Shown here piece by piece: positions 48,565-57,369 of a stretch of 64,000 bases of DNA. This DNA is from Streptomyces sp. MP131-18 (lineage in GTDB: Bacteria; Actinomycetota; Actinomycetes; Streptomycetales; Streptomycetaceae), in assembly GCF_001984575.1 (NCBI RefSeq), contig NZ_LZNS01000001.1:4653528-4717527 (forward strand), in the 5' to 3' direction. Each line of letters opens with the position of its first letter. Position 1 is the first letter of the stretch. The translations under genes were made by a program, and so were the position numbers. The notes beneath the pieces are model-generated. The model saw only the letters and a list, made by a program, of their open reading frames with translations, was not told the DNA's origin and did not search any database.

Positions 48565-49433
48565 CGGGCCGTGATGCGGCGCAGGTGCGCCAGGGCGCCC
48601 GCGCAGTCGTCCTCGTGCGCGACCGTGCTCAGCAACTCGCGCAGGAACAGCACCTCCATGCGGTCCCGCCAGCCGTCGCCGAGCGGCCGCAGCTCGGCGT
48701 AGGCGCCGAAGAAGCGGTCCGCGTCCGCGGGCGCCGCGGAGGCGTGGAACATGCTCAGGTCCACGTCCGGCCAGGTGAACGAGACGGCGGGGTCGATGAA
48801 CGCGGGCGCGCCTTCCGCGGTGGCCACCATGTTGGCGTGCCACAGGTCGCCGTGCGTCAGCACGGCAGGCGTCGGCGGCACGAACGCGGGCAGCCGCTCG
48901 CAGATCCGCTCGATGGCGGCCCGGTCGGCGGCCGTGAGCGCGGCCACGGCACGCGGTTCCGGTAGGTACCGCAGGATGCGGCGGGTGGCGTAGAACTCGT
49001 AGCCGTCGTCCGCCCAGGCGTTCCGCTGCGGCAGCAGCCCGAGCCAGCCGTCCCGGTACCAGCCGTGGCGCGGCCCCCGGACGGTGTGCAGCCGGGCCAG
49101 GGCGCGTCCGGCCTCGGCCCAGAAGGCGGGGCGCCGGGCGGGGTCCTTCGCCGCCATGGCCTGCATCAGCAGCAGCCGGTCGCCCGCGTGCCGCACCTCG
49201 GGGACGGTGAGGCCGCCGTCGTCCGCGAGCGCGCGCAGGCCCGCCGCCTCCGCCGGGTACAGTCCCGGCGGCGCGCCCGCCGCGTGCTTGGCGACCAGGC
49301 GGGCTCCGTCGGGCCAGGTCAGCAGCCACACCTCGCTCACCACCCCGCCGGTCAGCGGCCGGGCGTCCGCCCCCGAGGCGTCGACGCCCGCCGCGCGCAG
49401 TGCCGCGCGCAGGGCGGGGCCGGCTCCGGTCAT
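48555..49433 (-). CDS. Fructosamine kinase/APH-family protein
   Basis: The 292-residue protein has the fructosamine-kinase-like pattern PLTGGVVSEVWLLTWPDGAR with LVAKHAAGAPPGLYPAEA, LHTVRGPRHGWYRDGWLGLL (typical of FN3K members), VLTHGDLWHANMVA (catalytic HGDLxxxN near residue 195) and FIDPAVSFTWPDVDLSM. FN3K enzymes phosphorylate ketoamines to deglycate proteins. The start overlaps the stop of the upstream membrane gene by four bases, so they are cotranscribed. Confidence 0.85.
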   Translation of the reverse strand: MTGAGPALRAALRAAGVDASGADARPLTGGVVSEVWLLTWPDGARLVAKHAAGAPPGLYPAEAAGLRALADDGGLTVPEVRHAGDRLLLMQAMAAKDPARRPAFWAEAGRALARLHTVRGPRHGWYRDGWLGLLPQRNAWADDGYEFYATRRILRYLPEPRAVAALTAADRAAIERICERLPAFVPPTPAVLTHGDLWHANMVATAEGAPAFIDPAVSFTWPDVDLSMFHASAAPADADRFFGAYAELRPLGDGWRDRMEVLFLRELLSTVAHEDDCAGALAHLRRITARYG

Positions 49434-50491
49434 GCGTCGGCCGGCGGGCGGTTGCGGCGGGCGCGGTGCAGGAGGAAGGCGGCGCTGGCCAGGGCGGCGC
49501 CGCGCAGCAGCCACGGCCAGTGGTCGGCGAACGCGCCGTCCGCTTCGCCCTCGGCGAGCGTCGGGCCCCAGTAGCCCGCCGTGCGGCCCAGCAGCCACAG
49601 CAGGTAGCCGCCGCCCACCAGGGCGGGCATGCCGAACGTCGCCCACTGCGCGGCGCGGCGGCTCAGCCGCGGCGACCAGTAGGCGACCAGCCAGCCCAGG
49701 CCGAGCACGACGATCGACCCGGCCAGCGTGCCCGCGACCAGCAGCAGCACGCCCAGGTACTCCACCGGGCCGCCGACGCGCCGCCCGCTCAGCGCCGCCC
49801 GTGCCCAGCGGCGCCCGCGCGGCGCGTGCGCCGCGCGCTCCGGCTCGGTGGGCCGGACCGCCTCCTCGGCCTCCGCGGCCGTCTCGGGATCAAGGGCCGC
49901 GTCGAGGGCCGCGTCGGGGTCCGCCTCGGCCGGGGCGGGCGAGGCGCGCAGCATTTCGGGGATCTCGATGCCGCCGAAGAACCGGCCGATCTGGCCGTCC
50001 GGCCAGGGCTCCGCGTCCCGCTGCGGCCCGCCGAGCGGCACTTCCGGCCAGGCGGGCGCGTCGGGCCCGCCCGGGGGACCGGCGGGCGCGGACTCGACCG
50101 GGGGCGGCGACTCGACCGGCGCGCGTTCCTTGGCGGCACGCTCCTTGGCCCGGCGCTCCCGGCGCGGGCGCTCCTTCCGCGGGGGCTCGGCGACCGGGCG
50201 GGGCGCCGGAACGGGCGCGGGCGCGGGAACTGGCGCGGGCGCCGTTCCGGGCGCCGACCCGTGCTCCGCGGCGGCGGCCACGACGTCCTCGGGGCGCCCC
50301 ATCTTGCCCAGAATCCGCTTCACCGAGGCCCGGCTGTCCGCCCCGCCCGCCTCGGCGCGGCGCCTGCCGATCTCGTCCCGCAGCCCGTTCACGAGCGTCG
50401 CCCGCTGCGTGGCGGACATGCGCGTTCCATGGGCCAGGTCGCCGACCCGGCTCAGATAGTCAAGTACGAGCTGCTCGCCTTCGATTCCCAC
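49430..50491 (-). CDS. Membrane protein with long Pro-rich linker, unknown function
   Basis: The 353-residue protein starts with a helical segment (LDYLSRVGDLAHGTRMSATQ, ALVNGLRDEIGRRRAEAGG, GKMGRPEDVVAAAAEHG) like the HAAS/DUF1700 region of membrane regulators. A Pro/Ala/Arg-rich linker of about 80 residues follows, then three or four membrane segments near the C-terminus (YLGVLLLVAGTLAGSIVVLG, WATFGMPALVGGGYLLWLLG, WPWLLRGAALASAAFLLH). Start GTG 50491. It is divergent from the response regulator across a PHO box. Function unknown. Confidence 0.75.
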   Translation of the reverse strand: MGIEGEQLVLDYLSRVGDLAHGTRMSATQRATLVNGLRDEIGRRRAEAGGADSRASVKRILGKMGRPEDVVAAAAEHGSAPGTAPAPVPAPAPVPAPRPVAEPPRKERPRRERRAKERAAKERAPVESPPPVESAPAGPPGGPDAPAWPEVPLGGPQRDAEPWPDGQIGRFFGGIEIPEMLRASPAPAEADPDAALDAALDPETAAEAEEAVRPTEPERAAHAPRGRRWARAALSGRRVGGPVEYLGVLLLVAGTLAGSIVVLGLGWLVAYWSPRLSRRAAQWATFGMPALVGGGYLLWLLGRTAGYWGPTLAEGEADGAFADHWPWLLRGAALASAAFLLHRARRNRPPADA

Positions 50492-50601
50492 GCCACTGCC
50501 CCTGCGTCGCGCCGACCGGAACCCGAACGATGCTAGTCAACTTCTCGCTTCCTCACAGGACTCACCGGGACGGCCGACGCGGAACCTGAGAGAACGCCGT
50601 T

Positions 50602-50623
50602 GTTCATCGCAGGTTCACCGAAC
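50602..50623. promoter_or_regulatory. PHO box (PhoP-binding direct repeats) upstream of the response regulator
   Basis: GTTCATCGCAG and GTTCACCGAAC are two adjacent 11-base units matching the Streptomyces PhoP core (GTTCACC-N4). The gap 50492-50826 (335 bases) contains nothing else I can identify. The box lies about 110 bases before the divergent membrane gene and 204 before the response regulator; it may serve either. Confidence 0.65.
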
Positions 50624-50826
50624 GCCGTACAACCCGCTACCCACGGCTCGTTACATGGTGAACGTCCCCGCCGGACACCGACATCACGCACCCCGGGAGC
50701 CGGGCCCCGGCACCTGGCCTTGACGCCGAGCACCACGGCCCGACGCGGCGCGCGCACCGCCACGGACCGGGGCTGAAGACCGCATCGCGTTCTTCACTGC
50801 CGACATCGACAGCGAGGGAGAGCGCC

Positions 50827-51639
50827 ATGGGCGCCTGGTTGAGCACGACGCAACCGAGACGGCCGTCGAGCGGTGCGGACGACGACCTCGGCGGGCCGGC
50901 GGCAGGCGGCGACCTGCCGGAGCCCGCGGTGCCCGCGCAGGCGCGTATACCGCTGGGGTCCAACCCGGTGGTGCTGCTCGCGGACGCCGACGAGCGCATC
51001 CGGCAGGGCCTGACGGCCCAGCTCGCCAAATACCAGGTGTCGGTGGTGCACTGCGCGGACGGCGCCGCCGCACTGCTGGAGGCCGGGCTGCGCAAGCCGG
51101 ACGTGCTGCTCGTCTCCGCCGACCTGCCCGTGATCGACGGCCCGACCGTGCTGCGCCTCGTGCGCCGCCGGCTCTCGATCCCCGTGGTGCTCGGCGTCGG
51201 TCCGGACGACACCGCGCAGGTCGCCCCCGCGCTCGCCGCCGGCGCCAGCGCGTGCGTCGCGCGCCCCTACCGGCCGCGGGAGGTCGCGCAGCTGCTGAGC
51301 CTGGCCGACCGCGGGAACCGCGGCTGGGACCAGCCGCTGGTCTGCGGGCCGCTGACGCTGGACCCGAGCACGTACGAGGTGCGGATGCACGGGGTGCCGA
51401 CGGCGCGGCTACCCCTGCGCGAGTTCCAGCTGCTGCACCTGCTTATGCTGAACGCCGAAAAGGTGATCACGCGGGACCGGATCCGCGCCGAGCTGTGGGG
51501 CGAGGGCGCGCGCCGTTCCAACACCATCACCGTTCACATTAGGCGCCTGCGGGAGCGGCTCGGGGACGATCCGCACCACCCCGAGATCATCCAGACCGTC
51601 CGGGGCGTCGGCTACCGCCTGGTGCCCCCGGCGAGCTGA
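50827..51639 (+). CDS. OmpR-type response regulator with degenerate receiver domain
   Basis: The 270-residue protein has a 44-residue disordered head, a receiver-like domain (46-160) and a winged-helix DNA-binding domain of OmpR type (HLLMLNAEKVITRDRIRAEL, NTITVHIRRLRERLG, IIQTVRGVGYRLVPP). In the receiver, the position of the phospho-acceptor Asp is Ser97 (DVLLVSADLP), and the conserved Lys before Pro is Arg146 (CVARPYRP), so it cannot be phosphorylated in the usual way. No sensor kinase is adjacent. It lies just upstream of pstS and has a PHO box behind it. Confidence 0.88.
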   Translation: MGAWLSTTQPRRPSSGADDDLGGPAAGGDLPEPAVPAQARIPLGSNPVVLLADADERIRQGLTAQLAKYQVSVVHCADGAAALLEAGLRKPDVLLVSADLPVIDGPTVLRLVRRRLSIPVVLGVGPDDTAQVAPALAAGASACVARPYRPREVAQLLSLADRGNRGWDQPLVCGPLTLDPSTYEVRMHGVPTARLPLREFQLLHLLMLNAEKVITRDRIRAELWGEGARRSNTITVHIRRLRERLGDDPHHPEIIQTVRGVGYRLVPPAS

Positions 51640-51759
51640 CCGGACGCCGCGCGGCACCGGCCCGGCACCCCCGGGCCGCGGCCGTCGTGCCGGTGCCCTG
51701 CGGGTCTCCCGTGGGAGGCCGTTTCCTTAACGATTCCAACTCTTTTTGTGAAACTACCG

Positions 51760-51792
51760 GTTCCGTTGAACCTATCTTTCTGTTCACCTTCT
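51760..51792 (+). promoter_or_regulatory. PHO box of the pst operon
   Basis: Three 11-base registers, GTTCCGTTGAA (51760), CCTATCTTTCT (51771) and GTTCACCTTCT (51782), give two good GTTC half-units and one poor, typical of the degenerate PhoP sites before Streptomyces pst genes. It is 102 bases before the pstS ATG, and AACTCTTTTTGTGAAACTA just upstream is AT-rich. Confidence 0.7.
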
Positions 51793-51893
51793 GGCCCTCG
51801 CTCCTTCGCTGGCCGCTCCTACGTTCTCTTTGACACCACAACGTCATTGACTACCCGGCCGGCCCGGCTGGGCATGAACAAGGAGCAACGTCC

Positions 51894-53009
51894 ATGCGCA
51901 ACTGGCGCGCCAAGAGCGCTGCGATAGCCGCGGTCTCCGCCCTGGCCCTGGTCACGGCCTGTAGCAGCGACAACGAAGACGACAATGGCAACGGCAACGG
52001 CGGCAGCGACGGGGGCGGCGAGGAGTCGACGCTCTCCGGCACCATCTCCGGTGCGGGCGCCAGCTCGCAGGAGGCCGCGCAGGCCGCCTGGCAGGCCGGG
52101 TTCAACGAGCTGCACCCCGACGTCACGGTCAACTACGACCCGAGCGGCTCCGGCGCCGGGCGCGAGCAGTTCACCGCGGGCGGCACCGACTTCGGCGGCA
52201 CCGACGCCTACCTCTCCGAGGAGGAGGGCGAGCTGGCCGCCGCGCAGGAGCAGTGCGGCGAGGTCGTCGAGATCCCGGTGTACGTCTCGCCGATCGCGGT
52301 GGTCTTCAACCTGGAGGGCGTGGACTCGCTCAACCTGAGCCCCGCCACCATCGCCCAGATCTTCAACCAGCAGATCACCAACTGGAACGACGAGGCGATC
52401 GCGGCCGACAACCCGGACGCCGAGCTGCCCGACCTCCCGATCACCCCGGTCAACCGCTCCGACGACTCCGGCACCACGGAGAACTTCGTCGAGTACCTGT
52501 CGGTGACCGCGGCCGAGGACTGGCCGCACGAGGTCAGCGACGTGTGGCCGGTCAGCGGCGGCGAGGCAGGCCAGGGCACCGCCGGTGTCGTCCAGGCCGT
52601 CGCCGGCGGCGAGGGCACCATCGGCTACGCCGACGCCAGCCAGGTGGACGACCTCGGCACCGTCGCGGTCGGCGTGGGCGAGGAGTTCGTTCCCTACTCG
52701 CCCGAGGCCGCCGCCGCCGCGCTCGAGGTCTCCGAGCGCGTCGAGGGCCGCGGCGAGTACGACTTCGCCTACGACCTGGCCCGCGACACCACCGAGAGCG
52801 GCGCCTACCCGATCGTCCTCGTCTCCTACGCGATGGCCTGCGCCACCTACGACGACGAGGCCAAGGCCGAGCTGGTCCGCGAGTACCTGTCCTACATGAT
52901 CAGCCCCGAGGGCCAGGACGCCGCGGCCGCGACCGCCGGCTCCGCCCCGCTGTCCGACGCGCTGCGCACCGAGTACCAGGCCGCGGTGGACGCGATCTCC
53001 GCCGGCTGA
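51894..53009 (+). CDS. pstS: High-affinity phosphate-binding lipoprotein PstS
   Basis: PstS captures phosphate outside the membrane and passes it to PstCA. The 371-residue protein has a lipobox signal (RAKSAAIAAVSALALVTAC with Cys at about residue 23), an acidic Asn/Gly linker, GAGASSQEAAQAAWQAGF, VTVNYDPSGSGAGREQFTAG, FGGTDAYLS, SDDSGTTENFVEYL, VQAVAGGEGTIGYADAS and YPIVLVSYAMAC. The Ser-Gly-Ser-Gly and Asp residues are the phosphate site. The ATG has AAGGAG upstream. It begins the operon, with a PHO box about 100 bases upstream. Confidence 0.96.
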   Translation: MRNWRAKSAAIAAVSALALVTACSSDNEDDNGNGNGGSDGGGEESTLSGTISGAGASSQEAAQAAWQAGFNELHPDVTVNYDPSGSGAGREQFTAGGTDFGGTDAYLSEEEGELAAAQEQCGEVVEIPVYVSPIAVVFNLEGVDSLNLSPATIAQIFNQQITNWNDEAIAADNPDAELPDLPITPVNRSDDSGTTENFVEYLSVTAAEDWPHEVSDVWPVSGGEAGQGTAGVVQAVAGGEGTIGYADASQVDDLGTVAVGVGEEFVPYSPEAAAAALEVSERVEGRGEYDFAYDLARDTTESGAYPIVLVSYAMACATYDDEAKAELVREYLSYMISPEGQDAAAATAGSAPLSDALRTEYQAAVDAISAG

Positions 53010-53066
53010 CCTCGCCCCGGCACCCACGGTCCGGGCGGCCCCTGCCACGGGTGGCCGCCCGGACCT

Positions 53067-53289
53067 AGGCCCTGTCGTTCGGATCTTCGTGGATCAGGTC
53101 GCGTTGTCAGATGCGGTGCTCTCCCAGGCCCTCGGGGGCCTGGGAGGTGCCCCCAAGGCGGAGGATCGCAGCTCGTACGTGGGGGTACCTCCCGGACGAA
53201 GTCTGGGGTGGGGGCACCTCCCAGCCGCCAGGCTGGGGGAGTGCCGTAGCCGGCAGCGCGGCCCCGCGAAGATCCGAACGACAGGGCCT
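53067..53289. mobile_element. MITE-like inverted-repeat element A between pstS and pstC
   Basis: A 223-bp element has perfect 23-base terminal inverted repeats: AGGCCCTGTCGTTCGGATCT (TCG follows) at 53067-53089 and its complement at 53267-53289. The interior starts TGGATCAGGTCGCGTTGTCAG, like a transposase gene start, but cannot encode one. It also contains palindromic blocks of the CCTCCC...GGGAGG type. It fills most of the 353-base pstS-pstC gap. A related copy in the opposite orientation lies at 61395-61590. Target duplications are not evident. Confidence 0.75.
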
Positions 53290-53362
53290 GAGGGCTTCCC
53301 GCCCTGTCCTTGACGTCCCAGTCGCTCGCAATTGAGTCTTCAGCAGCAGAAAGGGAGAGACA

Positions 53363-54310
53363 GTGCCTCCCACCACCACGAGCACGCGCACCCGGGGAGC
53401 GCCGCAACGGCTGGGGGACCGTGTCTTCTCCGGCGCCTCCACCGGGGCGGGCGTGCTGATCCTCGTCATCCTCGCCGGCGTCGCGGCCTTCCTGGTCGCG
53501 GAGGCGTGGCCCGCCCTGTGGGCCGACTCCTCGGAGATCCCGGGCGGCGACGGGATCATCCTCTACATCTGGCCGGTGCTGTTCGGCACGCTGCTCTCGG
53601 CCTTCTTCGCGCTCGTCATCGCCACCCCGCTGGCCGTCGCGATCGCGCTGTTCATCACGCACTACGCGCCGCGCCGCATCGCCTCCCTGCTGGGTTACCT
53701 CATCGACCTGCTGGCCGCCGTGCCCAGCATCATCTTCGGCCTGTGGGGCGCGTTCGAGCTCGCCCCGATGACGGTCGAGCCCACCCGGTGGCTGGAGGAC
53801 AACCTCGGCTTCATCCCGCTCTTCGACGGGCCCGCCTCGCCCACCGGCCGCACCATGCTGGTCGCCACGATCGTCCTCGCCGTGATGATCCTGCCGATCG
53901 CCACCGCCGTGATCCGGGAGGCGTTCCTCCAGACGCCGCGGCTGCACGAGGAGGCGTCCCTCGCGCTCGGCGCGACCCGCTGGGAGATGATCCGCATGGC
54001 GGTGCTCCCGTTCGGCAGGTCGAGCATCATCGGCGGCCTGATGCTCGGGCTCGGCCGCGCGCTCGGCGAGACCATGGCCGTCGCCATCGTGCTGTCGGCC
54101 AGCCGCGACGTGGTCTCCTTCAACCTCATCAGCAGCGAGAACCCCTCGACCATCGCCGCGAACATCGCACTGTCCTTCCCCGAGGCGTCCGGCCTCGACG
54201 TGAACACGCTGATCGCCTCGGGTCTCGTCCTCTTCGCCGTGACGCTCCTCGTCAACATGGGGGCCCGCGCGGTGATCAACCGGCGTCGCGACTTCTCGGG
54301 AGCCAACTGA
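53363..54310 (+). CDS. pstC: Phosphate ABC transporter permease PstC
   Basis: PstC is one of the two membrane channel proteins of the phosphate importer. The 315-residue protein has six hydrophobic segments, and the permease-typical EAA loop REAFLQTPRLHEEASLALGA with TRWEMIRMAVLPFG, and GLGRALGETMAVAIVL. The GTG start has AAGGGAGAG upstream, after the MITE. It shares one base with pstA (TGATG). Confidence 0.95.
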   Translation: MPPTTTSTRTRGAPQRLGDRVFSGASTGAGVLILVILAGVAAFLVAEAWPALWADSSEIPGGDGIILYIWPVLFGTLLSAFFALVIATPLAVAIALFITHYAPRRIASLLGYLIDLLAAVPSIIFGLWGAFELAPMTVEPTRWLEDNLGFIPLFDGPASPTGRTMLVATIVLAVMILPIATAVIREAFLQTPRLHEEASLALGATRWEMIRMAVLPFGRSSIIGGLMLGLGRALGETMAVAIVLSASRDVVSFNLISSENPSTIAANIALSFPEASGLDVNTLIASGLVLFAVTLLVNMGARAVINRRRDFSGAN

Positions 54311-55428
54311 TGTCCACTCCGACGACCTCCCTGGACAAGGGCGACAGGAACGACAAGGGCAGGGCCCGCGAGGAGGCCGCCGCGCTGCTGGCCGACATGC
54401 CGCTGACGCACGGTTCGCTGCCGCGCCGCGCGGCGCCGCTCACGCTGCTGGCGTTCGTGCTGGCCGGCATCGCCGCGTGGCAGACGGGGCTGCTCGGCGC
54501 GGCGTTCGCGGGCATCCTGACCGCGGTCGGCTACACGGCCGTCATCTACCTCTGGGCCCGCCGGGTCGAAGGCCCGCGGGGCGCGTTCGACCGGCTGGTG
54601 ACGGCCGTGGTGTCCTCCGCGTTCGCGCTGGCGCTGCTCCCGCTCATCTCGGTGATCACCACCGTCGTGTCGAACGGCGCCGCCCGGTTCGACGCCGACT
54701 TCTTCAACAACTCGATGCTGGGCGTCGTCGACGAGGGCGGCGGCGCGCACCACGCCCTCATGGGCACCCTGATCATCACCGGCATCGCCGCGCTGATGTC
54801 CGTGCCGGTCGGCCTCATGACGGCGATCTACCTGATCGAGTACGGCCGCGGGCGCCTGGCCCGCTGGATCACCTTCTTCGTCGACGTGATGACCGGCATC
54901 CCCTCGATCGTGGCCGGCCTCTTCGTCTACGCGCTGTTCGAGCTGTTCTACGGTCCCGGCATCCGCATGGGCTTCATGGGCTCCGTCGCGCTGAGCGTGC
55001 TGATGATCCCCGTCGTCATCCGATCCGCCGAGGAAATGCTCAAGCTGGTGCCGAACGAGCTGCGTGAAGCCTCGTACGCGCTGGCCGTGCCCAAGTGGCG
55101 CACCATCCTCAAGGTGGTGCTGCCGACCGCGCTGGCCGGCATCGCCACCGGCGTGACGCTGGCCATCGCCCGCGTCATCGGGGAGACCGCACCGCTGCTG
55201 ATCACCGTCGGCATCACCAGGGGCGACAACTTCGACCCGTTCAACGAGCGGATGGCGACCCTCTCGGTCTTCTCCTACAACCAGTACGCCTACGCGCCGG
55301 GCCACGCCCGCGACTTGTTCTACGAACGGGCCTGGTCCGCGGCGCTCACGCTCATCCTCATCGTGATGACCCTGAACCTGCTGGCCCGGCTGATCGCCAA
55401 GCTGTTCGCCCCCAAGACCCGCGCCTGA
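54310..55428 (+). CDS. pstA: Phosphate ABC transporter permease PstA
   Basis: The 372-residue protein has an N-terminal cytoplasmic tail of about 45 residues, two extra membrane segments (APLTLLAFVLAGIAAWQTG, AAFAGILTAVGYTAVIYLWA), and the permease core with the EAA-loop ELREASYALAVPKWRTILKV followed by VLPTALAGIATGVTLAIARV and GETAPLLITVGI. The ATG overlaps the pstC stop by one base. Confidence 0.95.
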   Translation: MSTPTTSLDKGDRNDKGRAREEAAALLADMPLTHGSLPRRAAPLTLLAFVLAGIAAWQTGLLGAAFAGILTAVGYTAVIYLWARRVEGPRGAFDRLVTAVVSSAFALALLPLISVITTVVSNGAARFDADFFNNSMLGVVDEGGGAHHALMGTLIITGIAALMSVPVGLMTAIYLIEYGRGRLARWITFFVDVMTGIPSIVAGLFVYALFELFYGPGIRMGFMGSVALSVLMIPVVIRSAEEMLKLVPNELREASYALAVPKWRTILKVVLPTALAGIATGVTLAIARVIGETAPLLITVGITRGDNFDPFNERMATLSVFSYNQYAYAPGHARDLFYERAWSAALTLILIVMTLNLLARLIAKLFAPKTRA

Positions 55429-55465
55429 ACCCGCGCCCGAAGACCGAAGAAGAAAGCGAAGCACT

Positions 55466-56245
55466 GTGGCCAAGCGCATCGAGGTCAAGGGCCTCGACAT
55501 CTACTACGACAAGTTCCTCGCCGTCCAGGGCGTCTCCATGACGATCGAGCCGCGGTCCGTGACCGCGCTCATCGGCCCGTCCGGCTGCGGCAAGTCGACC
55601 TTCCTGCGCACCCTCAACCGCATGCACGAGCTGGTGCCGAAGGCGCGGGTCGAGGGCAAGGTCCTGATGGACAACCAGGACCTGTACGGCGCGAACGTCG
55701 ACCCCGTCGGCGTCCGCCGCCACATCGGCATGGTGTTCCAGCGGCCGAACCCGTTCCCCACCATGTCCATCTACGACAACGTGGCGGCCGGCCTGAAGCT
55801 CAACAACAAGCGGATGAAGCGCAAGGACCTCGACGACCTCGTCGAGCGTTCGCTGCGCTCGGCCAACCTGTGGGAAGAGGTCAAGGACCGGCTGAACCGC
55901 CCGGGCTCCGGCCTCTCCGGCGGCCAGCAGCAGCGCCTGTGCATCGCCCGCGCCATCGCGGTGGCGCCGGACGTGCTGCTGATGGACGAGCCGTGCTCCG
56001 CGCTCGACCCGATCTCCACACAGGCCATCGAGGACCTGATCACGGAGCTGAAGGAGCAGTACACCATCGTGATCGTGACGCACAACATGCAGCAGGCGCA
56101 GCGCATCAGCGACACGACGGGCTTCTTCAACCTCCAGGCGATCGGCGAGCCCGGCGGCCTGGTCGAGCTCGACACCACCACCAAGATCTTCACCAACCCG
56201 GCCAACAGTGACACCGAGCGCTACGTGTCCGGCCGCTTCGGGTGA
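55466..56245 (+). CDS. pstB: Phosphate ABC transporter ATPase PstB
   Basis: The 259-residue protein powers phosphate import. Walker A is GPSGCGKST (37-45), the signature is LSGGQQQRLC, Walker B is VLLMDEPCSALDP with the catalytic Glu, and VTHNMQQAQRISD supplies the switch His. The phosphate-specific N-terminus KRIEVKGLDIYYDKFLAVQGV is typical. The GTG start has GAAGAAGAAAG upstream. Confidence 0.96.
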   Translation: MAKRIEVKGLDIYYDKFLAVQGVSMTIEPRSVTALIGPSGCGKSTFLRTLNRMHELVPKARVEGKVLMDNQDLYGANVDPVGVRRHIGMVFQRPNPFPTMSIYDNVAAGLKLNNKRMKRKDLDDLVERSLRSANLWEEVKDRLNRPGSGLSGGQQQRLCIARAIAVAPDVLLMDEPCSALDPISTQAIEDLITELKEQYTIVIVTHNMQQAQRISDTTGFFNLQAIGEPGGLVELDTTTKIFTNPANSDTERYVSGRFG

Positions 56246-56264
56246 GGAACGGGGGCAGCGTCCC

Positions 56265-57338
56265 ATGCGGAAGCGGCTCGCCAGGGCCGCCGCGCCCGCG
56301 GCGGCCCTCCTGCTGATCGCCGGCTGTGCCGGGGACGACGCCGCCACGGTCACCCGCGGCAGCCTCACCGGGCGGCTGGCCGGCTCGGGCGCGACGTTCC
56401 CCGAGCCGCTGTTCGAACGATGGATGTCCCACTACGGCACGCACGTCGAGACCGGCGCCGCCATCGACTACCGGCCCGTCGGCTCCGGCGGCGGCATCGA
56501 GCAGTTCCTCGCGGGCACGGTCGACTTCGGCTCATCCGAGCGCTACCTGCGGCAGCGCGAACTCGCCGTCGCCGCCGATGTCCGCGGCTGCGACGCCGTG
56601 CAGTTCCCCGTGGTGTTCGGCGCGGTCGCCATCGTGCTGAACGACGAGGCGCTGGACGGCATGGTCCTGACCGCCGAGGTGCTCGCCCGGATCTACGACG
56701 GGCAGATCACCCGCTGGAACGACCCGGCCATCGCCGCGCTGAACCCGGACCTGGACCTGCCCGAGCGGCGCGTCGTCCCCGTCCACCGCTCGGACGGCTC
56801 CGGCACCACCTACGTCTTCACCCGCTACCTCACCACCGAAGTCCCGTTCTGGGGCGAGCGGTACGCGGAGGGCACGGACATCGACTGGCACGAGACCGCC
56901 GTCGGCGGCGACGGCAACGCGGGCGTGGCCGGCGCCGTGCGGGACAGCGCCGGCGGCCTCGGCTACGTCAACCAGTCCCACGCCGACGAAGCCGGTCTCG
57001 CCACCGCCCGCGTCGTCAACGAGGACGGCACCCCGGTCGCGCCGACCCTTGAGGCCACCACGGCCGCCTCCGCGGAGGCGGAGATCCCGGACAACTTCCA
57101 GTTCGCCATCGACGACATCGGCGGCGCGGGCTACCCGATCACCGGCGCCAACTGGATCTTCGCCTACACCTGCGGCTACGACGGCGACACCGCCGCGCTG
57201 CTGCGGGACTTCTGGACCTGGGCCCTGAACGACGCCACCGCCGACCGTTTCGCGGCGGACCTCGGCTACGCCCCGATGAGCCGGGTCCTGAAGACCCGCG
57301 TCACCGAGGAGATCCGGCACATCAACGCCGACGGCTGA
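56265..57338 (+). CDS. Second PstS-like phosphate-binding lipoprotein
   Basis: The 357-residue protein is a PstS paralogue at the end of the pst operon. A lipoprotein signal (RKRLARAAAPAAALLLIAGC, Cys near residue 20) precedes the PBP fold: LAGSGATFPEPLFERWMSHY, RPVGSGGGIEQFLAG, DFGSSERYLR, RSDGSGTTYVFTRYL, GNAGVAGAVRDSAGGLGYV and YPITGANWIFAYTCGY. It differs from the first PstS (no acidic linker) and may have different affinity or ligand. It is separated from pstB by 19 bases and converges on the siderophore-binding gene. Confidence 0.9.
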   Translation: MRKRLARAAAPAAALLLIAGCAGDDAATVTRGSLTGRLAGSGATFPEPLFERWMSHYGTHVETGAAIDYRPVGSGGGIEQFLAGTVDFGSSERYLRQRELAVAADVRGCDAVQFPVVFGAVAIVLNDEALDGMVLTAEVLARIYDGQITRWNDPAIAALNPDLDLPERRVVPVHRSDGSGTTYVFTRYLTTEVPFWGERYAEGTDIDWHETAVGGDGNAGVAGAVRDSAGGLGYVNQSHADEAGLATARVVNEDGTPVAPTLEATTAASAEAEIPDNFQFAIDDIGGAGYPITGANWIFAYTCGYDGDTAALLRDFWTWALNDATADRFAADLGYAPMSRVLKTRVTEEIRHINADG

Positions 57339-57369
57339 GCCAGGCGGCTACTCGAGCGTCAGGTGTGCG

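Noticed and set aside
53089..53313. Short frames starting MDQVALSDAV in both repeat elements
   Set aside because: They are the truncated start of a transposase-like gene or chance; neither copy can encode a protein of useful length.
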